DNA of 64,000 nt, taken from assembly GCA_017305535.1 (NCBI GenBank), contig JAFKKN010000005.1, positions 372,001 through 436,000 of the forward strand, in the 5' to 3' direction. Shown here in pieces: positions 8,229 through 18,772 of this stretch. The stretch is from Hyphomicrobiales bacterium (GTDB lineage: Bacteria > Pseudomonadota > Alphaproteobacteria > Rhizobiales > Xanthobacteraceae). The translations under genes and the position numbers were made by a program. The stretch's first letter is position 1. Every line of letters starts with the position of its first letter. Under the pieces are notes generated by a model. That model saw only the letters and a program-made list of their open reading frames with translations. It did no database searches and was not told the origin of the DNA.

Positions 8229-8304
8229 TAGCGTTTTCAAGCGGAGCATGTCCTCGGGCCTGACCCGAGGATGGGGCCGGTTCGCGTCAGGAAAACGCAT
8301 CAAA
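8229..8304. repeat. Interspersed repeat, family D
   Basis: Outer inverted arms GCGTTTTC (8231-8238) and GAAAACGC (8291-8298) enclose an inner hairpin CCTCGGG/CCCGAGG (8252-8258 with 8264-8270) and the segment CCGGTTCGCGTCAGG. From general knowledge this resembles a repeat common in Bradyrhizobium-group genomes. Its right end reaches into the mobA stop codon region (8300-8302). The rest of the gap from the tRNA to here shows nothing else. Confidence 0.65.
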
Positions 8305-8926
8305 CCTCAAGCGCGGCGAGGCGTTCGGCCTCGGCGAGGTCATCCGGGGTATTGGCATTGAAGAACGGATCGAACGGCGTCACCGGCCATTCGACGGTGG
8401 CGACCGGATGGCGCGCCATCCAGCGGCCGACGGCGCGGAAGCCCTCGTTGACCACGGCGTCCCGCAGCGGCTCGCGCAGCGCAAGGCTCCACAGCGCAAT
8501 GACGTGGTGGCTCTGGCCGCCGGAGGCCGCCACCGCCAGTGGTGCATCCTGTTCGCTGCGGGCGTTGTCCAGCCGGCGGACCAGATCGCGCGGCAGGAAC
8601 GGGCAATCGGCGGCCGCGCTGAGCATCCAGCGCGTCTGCGGCCGGTTCAAAGCCACCCAGTCCAGCCCTGCCAGAATGCCCGCCAGGGGGCCGGGGAAGC
8701 CCGCCACGGCGTCCGCGACCACCGGCAGCTCGAGGTCGGCAAAGCGCGCCGGATCACCGTTGGCGTTGAGGATCAGACCGTCGCATTGCGGGGCGAGGCG
8801 ATCGATGACGCGGGCCAGCATGCTTTGCCCGCCGACCGTCTGCATCGGCTTGTCGCCGCCGCCCATGCGGCGCGCCAGACCGCCGGCCAGCAACACACCG
8901 ATGATGCCGTCCGAGCCCGTCGTCAT
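8300..8926 (-). CDS. mobA: Molybdenum cofactor guanylyltransferase
   Basis: Transfers GMP from GTP to molybdopterin to form the MGD cofactor used by DMSO-reductase-family enzymes. The nucleotide-binding signature [16 protein letters not shown] lies near the N-terminus, and a DCPF metal-site motif follows in the middle (AAADCPFLP). The 208-residue length fits. ATG 8926 (MTTGSDG) is preferred, but ATG 8962, preceded by AGGATGAA, is possible. It is divergent from moeA, another step of the same cofactor pathway. Confidence 0.92.
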   Translation of the reverse strand: MTTGSDGIIGVLLAGGLARRMGGGDKPMQTVGGQSMLARVIDRLAPQCDGLILNANGDPARFADLELPVVADAVAGFPGPLAGILAGLDWVALNRPQTRWMLSAAADCPFLPRDLVRRLDNARSEQDAPLAVAASGGQSHHVIALWSLALREPLRDAVVNEGFRAVGRWMARHPVATVEWPVTPFDPFFNANTPDDLAEAERLAALEV

Positions 8927-9117
8927 CGCCTCAATCCTGTCGCAACTGGCAATCGGCCGCATTTCATCCTGGCCGCGCCACGCGTTATGATACCGCTAGA
9001 CTGGTTCGGTCAGAAAGCTTTTCAGGTTCTGAAATTGCTGGCCGCCATCGGGTGCGAAACAGTGGCCGCTTGCAGCCGCGCGGTTCGCCGCCTGATGGAT
9101 TGCTGAAAAGCGAAACG

Positions 9118-10374
9118 ATGACTCAACTGTCGAACGATTGCTTTGCTTCCGGTCCGCCGGTGCTGTCGGTGGACGATGCGGTGGCGCTGATCGCGGCGCG
9201 GGTGGGCGCGGTCGAGGGTGTTGAGACCGTGCCACTGCGGCGAGCGGACGGCCGAGTCCTCGCCGCCGATCTGGTCGCGTCGTTGCCGCTTCCGCTCTTC
9301 ACCAACTCGGCGGTGGACGGCTACGCCGTCGCGAGCGCCGATCTGCCCGCGGCGACGGAGCGTACCTTCCCGGTCAGCTTCCGTGTCGCCGCTGGTGCCG
9401 CGACCTTGCCGCCGCTTACGCCGGGTCATGCCGCGCGGATTTTTACCGGCGCGCCGCTACCGGCCGGGGCCGATACGGTTTTCATGCAGGAGGACGTGCG
9501 GATCGACGCGGACGGTCGCGTCGTTCTGCCGCCGGGGCAAGGTCCGGGTGCCAACGTTCGCCAGCTTGGCGAGGATGTCGCGGCGGGCCACGTGGTGCTG
9601 AAGGCCGGCGTCCGGTTGCGGCCGCAGGACGTGGCGCTCGCCGCCGCGCTCGGCCAGTCCGATCTCGCGGTACGCCGTCGCATTCGCGTCGCGGTCGCCT
9701 CCACCGGTGACGAGGTGGTGTCGCCCGCTTCGCCGCGCGGTGGCTCGCAGCTTTTCGATTCCAACCGCTTCATGCTGATGGCGCTGCTGGAGCGCCTCGG
9801 CTGTGAAGTGGCCGATCTCGGAATCCTTCCTGATGATCGCGCGCGGGTTGCGGACAGTCTGAAAGCTGCCGCCGCCGGTCACGATCTCATCGTTACCTCC
9901 GGCGGTGTCTCCACCGGCGAGGAGGATCACATCCGCGCCGGCATCGAGAGCATCGGCCAACTGGTGCTGTGGCGGATGGCGATCAAGCCGGGACGGCCGG
10001 TCGCCATGGGCGTGATCGACGGCACCGCGCTGATCGGCCTGCCGGGCAACCCGGTCGCGAGTTTCGTCACCTGTGCCCACGTGGTGCGGCCGACGGTGCT
10101 CTCGCTCGCCGGTGCGCTCCAGACCCGAACCACGGCAATGCCGGTGCGCGCCGCGTTCGCGCACGACAAGAAGCCCGGCCGCCGCGAGTTTTTGCGGGCG
10201 AATTTACGTCATGCCGCAGACGGCGCGGTGGAAGCCGTCAAGTTCGATCGACAGGGTGCGGGAATGCTGTCGTCGCTGGTGGAGACGGATGGTCTGGTCG
10301 AACTCGGCGAGGACGTCACGCGTGTCGCGCCGGGCGACAGCGTCGGCTTCCTGGCCTATGCGGAACTGGATTGA
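9118..10374 (+). CDS. moeA: Molybdopterin molybdenumtransferase MoeA
   Basis: Inserts molybdate into adenylylated molybdopterin in the cytoplasm. The family signatures are present: NSAVDGYAV near residue 62, FTGAPLPAGADTV near residue 108, STGDEVV near residue 195, SGGVSTGEEDHI near residue 261 and GLPGNPVASFV near residue 306. The 418-residue length is standard. ATG 9118 is the start that matches family N-termini. It sits head-to-head with mobA and 44 bases before a TusA-like sulfur-carrier gene. Confidence 0.95.
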   Translation: MTQLSNDCFASGPPVLSVDDAVALIAARVGAVEGVETVPLRRADGRVLAADLVASLPLPLFTNSAVDGYAVASADLPAATERTFPVSFRVAAGAATLPPLTPGHAARIFTGAPLPAGADTVFMQEDVRIDADGRVVLPPGQGPGANVRQLGEDVAAGHVVLKAGVRLRPQDVALAAALGQSDLAVRRRIRVAVASTGDEVVSPASPRGGSQLFDSNRFMLMALLERLGCEVADLGILPDDRARVADSLKAAAAGHDLIVTSGGVSTGEEDHIRAGIESIGQLVLWRMAIKPGRPVAMGVIDGTALIGLPGNPVASFVTCAHVVRPTVLSLAGALQTRTTAMPVRAAFAHDKKPGRREFLRANLRHAADGAVEAVKFDRQGAGMLSSLVETDGLVELGEDVTRVAPGDSVGFLAYAELD

Positions 10375-10417
10375 GCCGCGGTTGACGCGGCTATCCACCT
10401 TGGCCATTTTGCGCCGT

Positions 10418-10693
10418 ATGTCGCTGACCAAACTCGATCTGATCGGGCTGAAATGTCCGCAACCGGTGCTGCGGACCCGCAAGGCTTTGAAGGGTCTCGC
10501 GCCCGGCGACCGGCTCGAGGTGCATTGCTCCGATCCGCTTGCGGCGATCGATATCCCGCACCTGATCGCGCAGACCGGCGACCGCGTCGAGACGACACGG
10601 CGTCAGGATGCGATCATGGTTTTCCTGATCGAGAAGGTCGATCCTGATCCCGAAAGTGGAATCCGGTTTTCGGATAGGATCATGCCCCAGTAA
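10418..10693 (+). CDS. TusA-family sulfur carrier protein
   Basis: A 91-residue TusA/SirA/YedF-like protein. The family active-site motif is LKCPQPVLR near residues 11-19, with the persulfide-carrying cysteine. Such proteins deliver sulfur for tRNA thiolation or molybdenum enzyme maturation; the position directly after moeA favours the latter. The last ~17 residues fall outside the TusA fold and are encoded by an interspersed repeat (10640-10685), so the natural C-terminus was probably nearer residue 75. Confidence 0.87.
   Translation: MSLTKLDLIGLKCPQPVLRTRKALKGLAPGDRLEVHCSDPLAAIDIPHLIAQTGDRVETTRRQDAIMVFLIEKVDPDPESGIRFSDRIMPQ
10640..10685. repeat. Interspersed repeat, family E, inside the TusA 3' end
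   Basis: A palindromic element running from GATCCTGATCC through AAAGTGGAATCCGGTTTTCGG to GGATCATG. From general knowledge it resembles a short mobile palindromic repeat widespread in Rhizobiales. Here it lies wholly inside the tusA-like reading frame and extends it. Only one copy was noticed in this window. Confidence 0.6.
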
Positions 10694-10731
10694 TATTTTG
10701 GCTGCGTCCTAGGATTGCGATTGAGTTTGTC

Positions 10732-11142
10732 TCAAGCCGCCGGTTGCGGTGGCCACGGCCGGTCGGGTCGATAGAAGATGCCGAGCTTGAGGCTTTCGGC
10801 GATGCGCTCGGCCTTGACGCGGAACGCGGCGCTGATGTCGTCGTCGAACAGTTCGTTGCAGGTCTGGTCGAACAGTCTCAGCCACTGGCTGAATAGTTCC
10901 GGCGTGATGCCGGGCAGAACCATGTGCTTGATCAGCGGGTTACCCTTGTAGCGCCCGGTGGTCAGCATCACCGAGGACCAGAACGCATACATTTTGTCGA
11001 GATGCGGCTGCCAGTCGTGGATCGCCGCCTCGAAGATCGGGGCGAGTTCGGCATCAGCCCGCACCTTGGTGTAGAAGGTGTCCACAAGCTGGCAAATGCT
11101 GTCCTCGGAAATGGAGCTGAGCTTTTCCATCGTGCACATCAT
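10732..11142 (-). CDS. Group III truncated haemoglobin
   Basis: A 136-residue haem protein of the group III 2-on-2 globins. The proximal-side segment (PLIKHMVLPGI, His near residue 73), the FW(S)SV helix near residue 54 and YKGNP match the family. These proteins are tied to nitric oxide or low-oxygen metabolism. It is divergent from an Rrf2/NsrR-like gene, which supports nitric-oxide-responsive control. The start is the first of two adjacent ATGs; the exact start is uncertain by one codon. Confidence 0.88.
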   Translation of the reverse strand: MMCTMEKLSSISEDSICQLVDTFYTKVRADAELAPIFEAAIHDWQPHLDKMYAFWSSVMLTTGRYKGNPLIKHMVLPGITPELFSQWLRLFDQTCNELFDDDISAAFRVKAERIAESLKLGIFYRPDRPWPPQPAA

Positions 11143-11220
11143 CTCGCTTGCGCCGCCAATTCACACCAGCCGGAATCTGATATAGGTCGAAATCACCCAA
11201 GCGGTTGACTACGACAGCGC

Positions 11221-11249
11221 TTGCGCAAAAGCAATATATTTCGTATATC
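11221..11249 (+). promoter_or_regulatory. Candidate promoter for the Rrf2-family regulator
   Basis: TTGCGC at 11221-11226, a 17-base spacer and TATATC at 11244-11249 resemble a sigma-70 promoter upstream of the TTG start at 11279. The AT-rich segment AATATATTTCGTATAT is partly palindromic and could hold a repressor site in the space shared with the divergent truncated haemoglobin gene. Confidence 0.4.
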
Positions 11250-11278
11250 TTTTAGGACGATCTGCCGGGAGCCCGACG

Positions 11279-11734
11279 TTGCGCCTCACCGCTTACACTG
11301 ACTACTCCATGCGCGTCCTGATGTACCTTGCCCTCAAGGAAGACGGGCTTGCGACCATCTCGGAGATCGCCAGCAGCTACTCGATCTCGAAGAATCATCT
11401 GATGAAGGTCGTGCATCAACTCGGCGTCGCCGGTTATGTCGAGACTGTGCGCGGCCGGGGCGGTGGCTTGCGGCTGGCGAAGCCGAGCGAATCGATCGGG
11501 CTCGGCGAAGTCGTGCGCCGCACCGAACCGGACTTCGCCATCGTCTCCTGCTTCAAGCCGATCGACGAGCCGTGCGCGATCCGTCCATGCTGCGTGCTGA
11601 AAAACGCATTCGAGAAAGCCCGCGATGCGTTCATCGAGGTGCTCGACGGCTACACCCTGAAAGATCTGATCGAGCCGCGTGGCCGCCTGATCCGCTTGCT
11701 CGACATCCGGCAGGGCACGGCGGCTGCGCCGTAA
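11279..11734 (+). CDS. Rrf2-family regulator, NsrR-like
   Basis: A 151-residue winged-helix repressor with the Rrf2 signature MRLTAYTDYSMRVLMYLA and the RGRGGGLRLA wing. The iron-sulfur ligands are visible as C91, C99 and C104/C105. The 91-99-105 spacing equals that reported for the NO-sensing [4Fe-4S] repressor NsrR of Bacillus subtilis (92-100-106). Together with the divergent truncated haemoglobin this suggests nitric oxide sensing. The start is TTG 11279 with GGGAG upstream; no better in-frame start precedes the conserved N-terminus. Confidence 0.88.
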   Translation: MRLTAYTDYSMRVLMYLALKEDGLATISEIASSYSISKNHLMKVVHQLGVAGYVETVRGRGGGLRLAKPSESIGLGEVVRRTEPDFAIVSCFKPIDEPCAIRPCCVLKNAFEKARDAFIEVLDGYTLKDLIEPRGRLIRLLDIRQGTAAAP

Positions 11735-11792
11735 GGGCATCCTGAACGCCGCCACAGTATTGCCGCAAGAATCCCGCGGCAAAAAAACCGCC

Positions 11793-12242
11793 CTATCCCG
11801 CCTTGGCTTCCGCCAGTTGACGCCGCAGCTTGCGCAGCTCCTCGAACTGCTTGGTGACATCGCGCAGAATCGCGGCGGTGCCGGTCATGTTGCCGTGCGC
11901 ATCCTTCAACATCACGATGGTGAATTCGACGGAGACGCGACGTCCATCCTTGCGCAGTCCCGGCACCGCGAGAAGATCCGCTTCGCCGTAGCGGCTCTCA
12001 CCGGTCGCCATGGTGCGATGATAACCGTCCCAATGCCGCGCGCGCAGATTCTCCGGAATGATGATGTCGAGCGATTGTCCCATCGCCTCGGCGCGCGTGA
12101 AACCGAAGATGCGCGTGGCGCCGGGATTCCAGAAGGTGATCGTGCCGTCGCGATCGGTGGCGATGATGGCGTCGGACGCGGTGGAGAGCACGGCCTCGGC
12201 CAGCTCCGTCATATCGGTCGGTGCGGAGGTCGGCGCGTGCAT
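11793..12242 (-). CDS. PAS-domain protein without output domain
   Basis: A 149-residue protein made almost entirely of one PAS/PAC domain (ASDAIIATDRDGTITFWNPG near residue 24, then FTRAEAMGQS, ending with TAAILRDVTKQFEE). It has no kinase, cyclase or DNA-binding domain. It may be a stand-alone redox or ligand sensor acting through protein contacts. ATG 12242 has GAGGGA upstream, which is better than the longer frame to 12338. It lies 105 bases downstream of cytochrome oxidase subunit I but shows no proven link. Confidence 0.82.
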   Translation of the reverse strand: MHAPTSAPTDMTELAEAVLSTASDAIIATDRDGTITFWNPGATRIFGFTRAEAMGQSLDIIIPENLRARHWDGYHRTMATGESRYGEADLLAVPGLRKDGRRVSVEFTIVMLKDAHGNMTGTAAILRDVTKQFEELRKLRRQLAEAKAG

Positions 12243-12347
12243 GTGTGGTCCCTCGTCATCAACAAAGAAATGCGTCGATCCGATTTGTAACGGATCGACG
12301 CGTTGGTGTAGAGCCCGACGTTCGGTGCAGTCGGTCACGTCACCCGT

Positions 12348-14408
<2,061 letters not shown>

Positions 14409-15296
14409 TCACGCGATTTGCGAAATGTGGTCGGAATTGACGTGTTCGCGCGTGTTGCGACGCGCGACGTCGTGCATGAGCGCGAGTGCGTTGCCGAACA
14501 CGTCGGCATCGTGCTCCACCGGATAGATCACGTATGCGGGAAGATAGAAGCTCGGTGCGCCGTCGATAGCGTGCAGCGTGCCGGCATCGAGACAAGGTTG
14601 CACGATGCGTCGCGGAAAATATCCCGATCCGCCGCTATTTAAAACGTGCTGCAATCCGAGCCAGCCAATATTGGCAGCGAGCGCCGCGCCGCCGAAATTG
14701 GGGAAGGAGACGCTGTGACGCGCGTAGAATTCTGGTCCCCATTCGACATAGACGTAATTCTGCTGCGGCTCAGGCGCGGCGTGCGGATCGGTCGATACCA
14801 TGATCAACTGCTCGTCGAACAATTTTTCGACTTTCAGTCCTGGGCGGCTCTGCGGCGTGTAGAGAACGCCGATATCGATCCGACCCTCAATCAACCCGCG
14901 CATGATCTCCGGCTCCAGTCCGCTCTCAATGCGGATCGCCAAGGCCGGACGATGCTCACGCATCATCGGCAGCCATTGCAGCAGGAATTCCTCCCATAGC
15001 CCGATGCGTCCACCGATCGCCAGCGTGCCGCTGAAACCTTTCGGGATGCCGACATCGTGGCGCGCCTGTTCGACAGTGCGCACCAGCGTCGCGGCGTGGC
15101 GCTGAAATTGCCGTCCGGCGGCGGTCAACGCGGTGCCAGCCTTATTGCGGACGAACAGCGTGCAGCCGAGATAGCTTTCGAGCGCGTGAATGCGGGTGCT
15201 GACGGTGGATTGGCTGACATGCAACCGCTCGGCCGCGCTGACGAAGTTTCCCGCTGCAACGACCGTCAAAAAGGTCCGCGCAAGTTCGGTATCCAT
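14409..15296 (-). CDS. LysR-type transcriptional regulator
   Basis: A 295-residue LTTR with the N-terminal winged helix-turn-helix (residues 1-60: FLTVVAAGNFVSAAERLHVS, then STVSTRIHALESYLG) and a periplasmic-binding-like effector domain. Its own target is unclear: ctaD lies downstream in the same orientation after a 441-base gap, and a sigma factor gene is divergent 200 bases away. LTTRs often control the divergent neighbour, but no T-N11-A operator was confirmed. Confidence 0.9.
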   Translation of the reverse strand: MDTELARTFLTVVAAGNFVSAAERLHVSQSTVSTRIHALESYLGCTLFVRNKAGTALTAAGRQFQRHAATLVRTVEQARHDVGIPKGFSGTLAIGGRIGLWEEFLLQWLPMMREHRPALAIRIESGLEPEIMRGLIEGRIDIGVLYTPQSRPGLKVEKLFDEQLIMVSTDPHAAPEPQQNYVYVEWGPEFYARHSVSFPNFGGAALAANIGWLGLQHVLNSGGSGYFPRRIVQPCLDAGTLHAIDGAPSFYLPAYVIYPVEHDADVFGNALALMHDVARRNTREHVNSDHISQIA

Positions 15297-15495
15297 GGCA
15301 AATGGTTGCTCATCGTATCGCGTATGTCGATATCAAGCGCTCGTGCATTTCGATTGTCAAAACCAATCGACGTTGTAGCGTGGATTTTCCGCGATCCGGA
15401 GCGATGCGACGCCGCTTGCGGAGCGCGCGGAAAATATCCGTTATCGGGAACCTTTTTCGAACTCCGCCATCCAAGGGATGATCAGGAGACGAGTT

Positions 15496-16188
15496 ATGGA
15501 ACAGGCACGGACACTTTCGATCGACGAGGGTCGGCTCAACGACGCCGAATTGGTGCGGCGTTCGCTCGCCCGGGATGGCAGCGCCTTCCGCGTCATCATG
15601 CAGGCCCATAACCGGCGGCTATATCGGCTGGCGCGCGGCATCGTCCGCGATGACGCCGAGGCCGAAGACGTGGTGCAGGAAGCTTACGTTCGGGCCTTCA
15701 CCCATCTCGCCGACTTTCGGGGCGATTCCTCGCTGGCGACGTGGCTGTCGCGGATCACCATCAACGAAGCGCTCGGGCGGCTGCGATCGCGGCGCCCCAC
15801 TGTCGATCTGGCGACGTTCGAGGTGCAGCGGACGCCCGCCGAGATCATTCAGTTTCCTCTCACGTCCAAGGCCGACGATCCGGAACAAACCATGGCACAA
15901 CGTCAGCTCTTGCAACTCGTCGAGCAGGCCACGGACAAGTTGCCGGAGGTCTATCGCATCGTCTTCATCACCCGTGTCATTGAGGGCATGAGCGTCGAGG
16001 AAACCGCCGAAATTCTCGGGTTGCGGCCCGAGACGGTGAAAACGCGTCTGCACCGCGCGCGGCGCCTGGTGCGCGAGCAACTCGACAAGCAGATCGGCCC
16101 GGTGCTGATGGATGCCTTCCCGTTCGCCGGCCGCCGCTGCGAACGCGTCACCAACGCAGTGATGCAGCGGTTGGGATTGCCGGACTGA
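15496..16188 (+). CDS. ECF-type RNA polymerase sigma factor
   Basis: A 230-residue sigma factor. Region 2 spans about residues 35-100 (LYRLARGIVRDDAEAEDVVQEAYVRAF), and region 4 about 145-205 (LPEVYRIVFITRVIEGMS, then VEETAEILGLRPETVKTRLHRAR). No anti-sigma gene is seen beside it; folE follows. ATG 15496 has AGGAG eight bases upstream. A GGAACC at about 15447 could be a self-recognised -35 element, but no matching -10 was identified. Control of the nearby redox genes is an inference from position only. Confidence 0.9.
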   Translation: MEQARTLSIDEGRLNDAELVRRSLARDGSAFRVIMQAHNRRLYRLARGIVRDDAEAEDVVQEAYVRAFTHLADFRGDSSLATWLSRITINEALGRLRSRRPTVDLATFEVQRTPAEIIQFPLTSKADDPEQTMAQRQLLQLVEQATDKLPEVYRIVFITRVIEGMSVEETAEILGLRPETVKTRLHRARRLVREQLDKQIGPVLMDAFPFAGRRCERVTNAVMQRLGLPD

Positions 16189-16259
16189 GCCGGCCTCCCT
16201 TTCACGCGATAGTCCTTCCAAGCAACAGGATGCGGCAGCCATAGCCGTCGGAGACTTTT

Positions 16260-16880
16260 ATGAGTTCGAATATTCGCGCGGTCGAGAAGTTGGAGTCGTC
16301 GCCTGTCGAAGAGCCGCGTCCCAGCCGTGCCGAGGTCGAGGCGGCGGTGCGTACCATCATCCGCTGGACCGGTGAGGACCCGGATCGCGAGGGTTTGCAG
16401 GACACTCCGGCGCGGGTGACGCGGGCCTTCGAGGAATACTTCGGCGGTTATGCGCAGGACCCGGCGGAATTTCTCGCGCGAACATTCGAGGAGGTCGGCG
16501 GCTACGATGAGATGATTCTGCTGCGCGGCATTCGCTTCGAGAGCCATTGCGAGCATCACATGGCGCCGGTGATCGGGCAGGCCTGGGTCGGTTACGTGCC
16601 GAACGGGCGCGTGGTCGGCATCAGCAAGCTTGCGCGGGTGGTCGATGTGTTCGCGCGGCGGCTGCAAGTGCAGGAGAAACTGACGGCACAGATCGCCGAC
16701 ACCATCAACGACATCCTGAAACCAAAAGGCGTGGCGGTGGTTATCAAAGCCTCGCACCACTGCATGACGACGCGCGGCGTGCATAAGCCGGACACCGATC
16801 TCATCACCACCCGGATGATCGGATGCTTCAAGGACAATGCGCAGATGCGTCAGGAGTTCTTGATGGCGGTGAATTCCTGA
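16260..16880 (+). CDS. folE: GTP cyclohydrolase I
   Basis: Converts GTP to 7,8-dihydroneopterin triphosphate, the first step of folate and pterin synthesis. The zinc and active-site motifs are intact: FESHCEHHMAP near residue 95 and ASHHCMTTRGVHKP near residue 165, with RVT and KLARVVD in between. The 206-residue length is normal. It starts 71 bases after the sigma factor gene on the same strand. Confidence 0.95.
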   Translation: MSSNIRAVEKLESSPVEEPRPSRAEVEAAVRTIIRWTGEDPDREGLQDTPARVTRAFEEYFGGYAQDPAEFLARTFEEVGGYDEMILLRGIRFESHCEHHMAPVIGQAWVGYVPNGRVVGISKLARVVDVFARRLQVQEKLTAQIADTINDILKPKGVAVVIKASHHCMTTRGVHKPDTDLITTRMIGCFKDNAQMRQEFLMAVNS

Positions 16881-16984
16881 GATGATCTAAAGTCGGCGCG
16901 GCGATACGCGCCACAACAAAGCCGGGGCTCGCGCCTGTTTGGTCAACGGCATCCGCCGCCCGGTGCTTACGCTGGGAGGGTACG

Positions 16985-18529
16985 ATGTCAGAGGATCAAG
17001 CCGCGCAGACCGGGCCGGACCTCACGCGAGGCGTGAAGCTTTCCGATTTCGAGAACGGCAAGCTGTCGGGCCACGTCGGCGATCAGGAGGTCCTGCTGGT
17101 GCAATCCGGCTCGGACATCTTCGCTATCGGCGCGCATTGCAGCCACTATCACGCGCCGCTGGCCGACGGCCTCGTGGTCGGCGACACGGTTCGTTGCCCG
17201 TGGCATCACGCCTGTTTTAGCTTGCGCAGCGGCGAAGCGGTTCGCGCGCCGGCGTTCGATGCGCTGACGGCCTGGCAAGTCGAGCGCGATGGCGACCGTA
17301 TCGTGGTGCGCAATCAGATCGCACCCGCTGGCAATCACCGGGAATCGTCCAAGGGCGAACCTGGTCAGATCGTCATCGTCGGCGGCGGCGCGGCAGGCTT
17401 CGCCGCCGCCGAAATGCTCCGCCGGAGGAAATTCGGCGGTCGCATCGTCATGCTCAGCCAGGACACCGCACCGCCAGTCGATCGTCCGAACCTGTCGAAG
17501 GACTATCTCGCCGGCAGTGCGCCGGAGGATTGGCTGCCGCTGCGTCCCGACGATTATTATCGCGAGGCGAAGATCGATCTGCGTCGCGATGCCGAGGTGA
17601 CGGCGATCGATCCCGCGAAACATCAGGTCAAACTGTCGGACGGTGAGGCCATTTCCTACGACCGCCTGCTGCTTGCCACCGGCGCGGAGCCGGTGCGGCT
17701 GCCGATTCCCGGCGCGGGGCCCTCGCAGGTCCACACCTTGCGTTCGCTCGACGATTGCCGGGCCATCATCAAGGCGGCCGATGGTGCCAAGCGGGCGCTG
17801 GTGATCGGTGCGAGCTTCATCGGGCTCGAAGTCGCGGCCTCGCTGCGCGCACGCGAGATCGAAGTGCATGTCGTCGCGCCGGAGAAGCGGCCGATGGAGC
17901 GGGTCCTCGGCGCCGAGATGGGCGATTTCGTTCGCGCGCTGCACGAGGAGCACGGCGTGATCTTCCATCTCGAGGACTCCGTCGATCACGTCGACGGCAA
18001 GCGCGTCACGTTCAAGAGCGGCGGCACGCTGGAAGTCGATCTGATCGTCGCCGGTGTCGGCGTGCGCCCGCGTCTTGCGCTGGCCGAGGGCGCGGGACTG
18101 GCGCTCGATCGCGGCGTCGAGGTCAATGCTTATCTGCAAACCAGCGCGCCGGATATCTATGCGGTCGGCGACATCGCACGCTGGCCCGATCCGCACAGCG
18201 GCGCAAAGATTCGCGTCGAGCACTGGGTGGTGGCGGAGCGACAAGGGCAAGTCGCCGCGCTCAACATGATGGGCGAGCGCACGCCGTTCGACGCGGTGCC
18301 GTTCTTCTGGAGCCAGCACTACGACGTGCCGATCAATTACGTCGGTCACGCCGAGCAGTGGGATGAGATCGTCGTCGACGGCAGTATCAAGGACCGGGAT
18401 TGCGTGGTGCGCTACATGCAAGGTGGTCGCGTGCTCGCGGTGGCGTCGATCTATCGCGATCTCGCAAGCTTAGAGGCGGAACTGGCGATGGAGCGCGCGG
18501 ACGCGAAACGCAAGGTCGGCTTGAATTGA
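16985..18529 (+). CDS. Rieske ferredoxin / FAD-dependent NAD(P) reductase fusion
   Basis: A 514-residue electron-transfer flavoprotein related to AIFM3-type reductases. The N-terminal Rieske domain binds a 2Fe-2S cluster through C52, H54, C71 and H74 (HCSHYHAPL and CPWHHACF). The FAD-binding fold begins with GGGAAGFAAAE near residue 133 and the NAD(P)-binding fold with IGASFIGLEVAASL near residue 264. A second FAD motif (YAVGDIA) follows near 393. It may reduce a cytochrome or oxygenase partner. GGAGGG lies five bases before ATG 16985. Confidence 0.9.
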   Translation: MSEDQAAQTGPDLTRGVKLSDFENGKLSGHVGDQEVLLVQSGSDIFAIGAHCSHYHAPLADGLVVGDTVRCPWHHACFSLRSGEAVRAPAFDALTAWQVERDGDRIVVRNQIAPAGNHRESSKGEPGQIVIVGGGAAGFAAAEMLRRRKFGGRIVMLSQDTAPPVDRPNLSKDYLAGSAPEDWLPLRPDDYYREAKIDLRRDAEVTAIDPAKHQVKLSDGEAISYDRLLLATGAEPVRLPIPGAGPSQVHTLRSLDDCRAIIKAADGAKRALVIGASFIGLEVAASLRAREIEVHVVAPEKRPMERVLGAEMGDFVRALHEEHGVIFHLEDSVDHVDGKRVTFKSGGTLEVDLIVAGVGVRPRLALAEGAGLALDRGVEVNAYLQTSAPDIYAVGDIARWPDPHSGAKIRVEHWVVAERQGQVAALNMMGERTPFDAVPFFWSQHYDVPINYVGHAEQWDEIVVDGSIKDRDCVVRYMQGGRVLAVASIYRDLASLEAELAMERADAKRKVGLN

Positions 18530-18538
18530 AAAGCGTGC

Positions 18539-18630
18539 CGTCATCCTGAGGAGCGAGCGAAGCGAGCCTCGAAGGATCGCGGCTGTCGCCCTTCGAGGCT
18601 GGCGCTGCGCGCCAGCACCTCAGGGTGACG
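18539..18630. repeat. Interspersed palindromic repeat, family B, copy 2
   Basis: Outer arms CGTCATCCTGAGG and CCTCAGGGTGACG match the copy at 4148-4245. Internal arms GAGCGAGCGAAGCGAGCCTCGAAGG and the GGCGCTGCGCGCC hairpin are present. It begins ten bases after the Rieske/FAD gene stop. Confidence 0.8.
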
Positions 18631-18772
18631 ACCTCAGATTCAGCTCCTGCAAATGATGCATTGACGCGCGCACAAAATTTTCTGGAACCTTCGCGCGCGC
18701 GGGCCATCCAATCGGCATTCACAGCGTCACACAAGTTCGGCATCGCATCGGTGCCGGCGACAGGAGGACTCT

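Noticed and set aside
11760-11787. Hairpin TTGCCGC/GCGGCAA next to a run of A between the Rrf2 and PAS genes
   Set aside because: The A-run follows the stem on the plus strand, so neither strand has the T-run after the stem that an intrinsic terminator needs.
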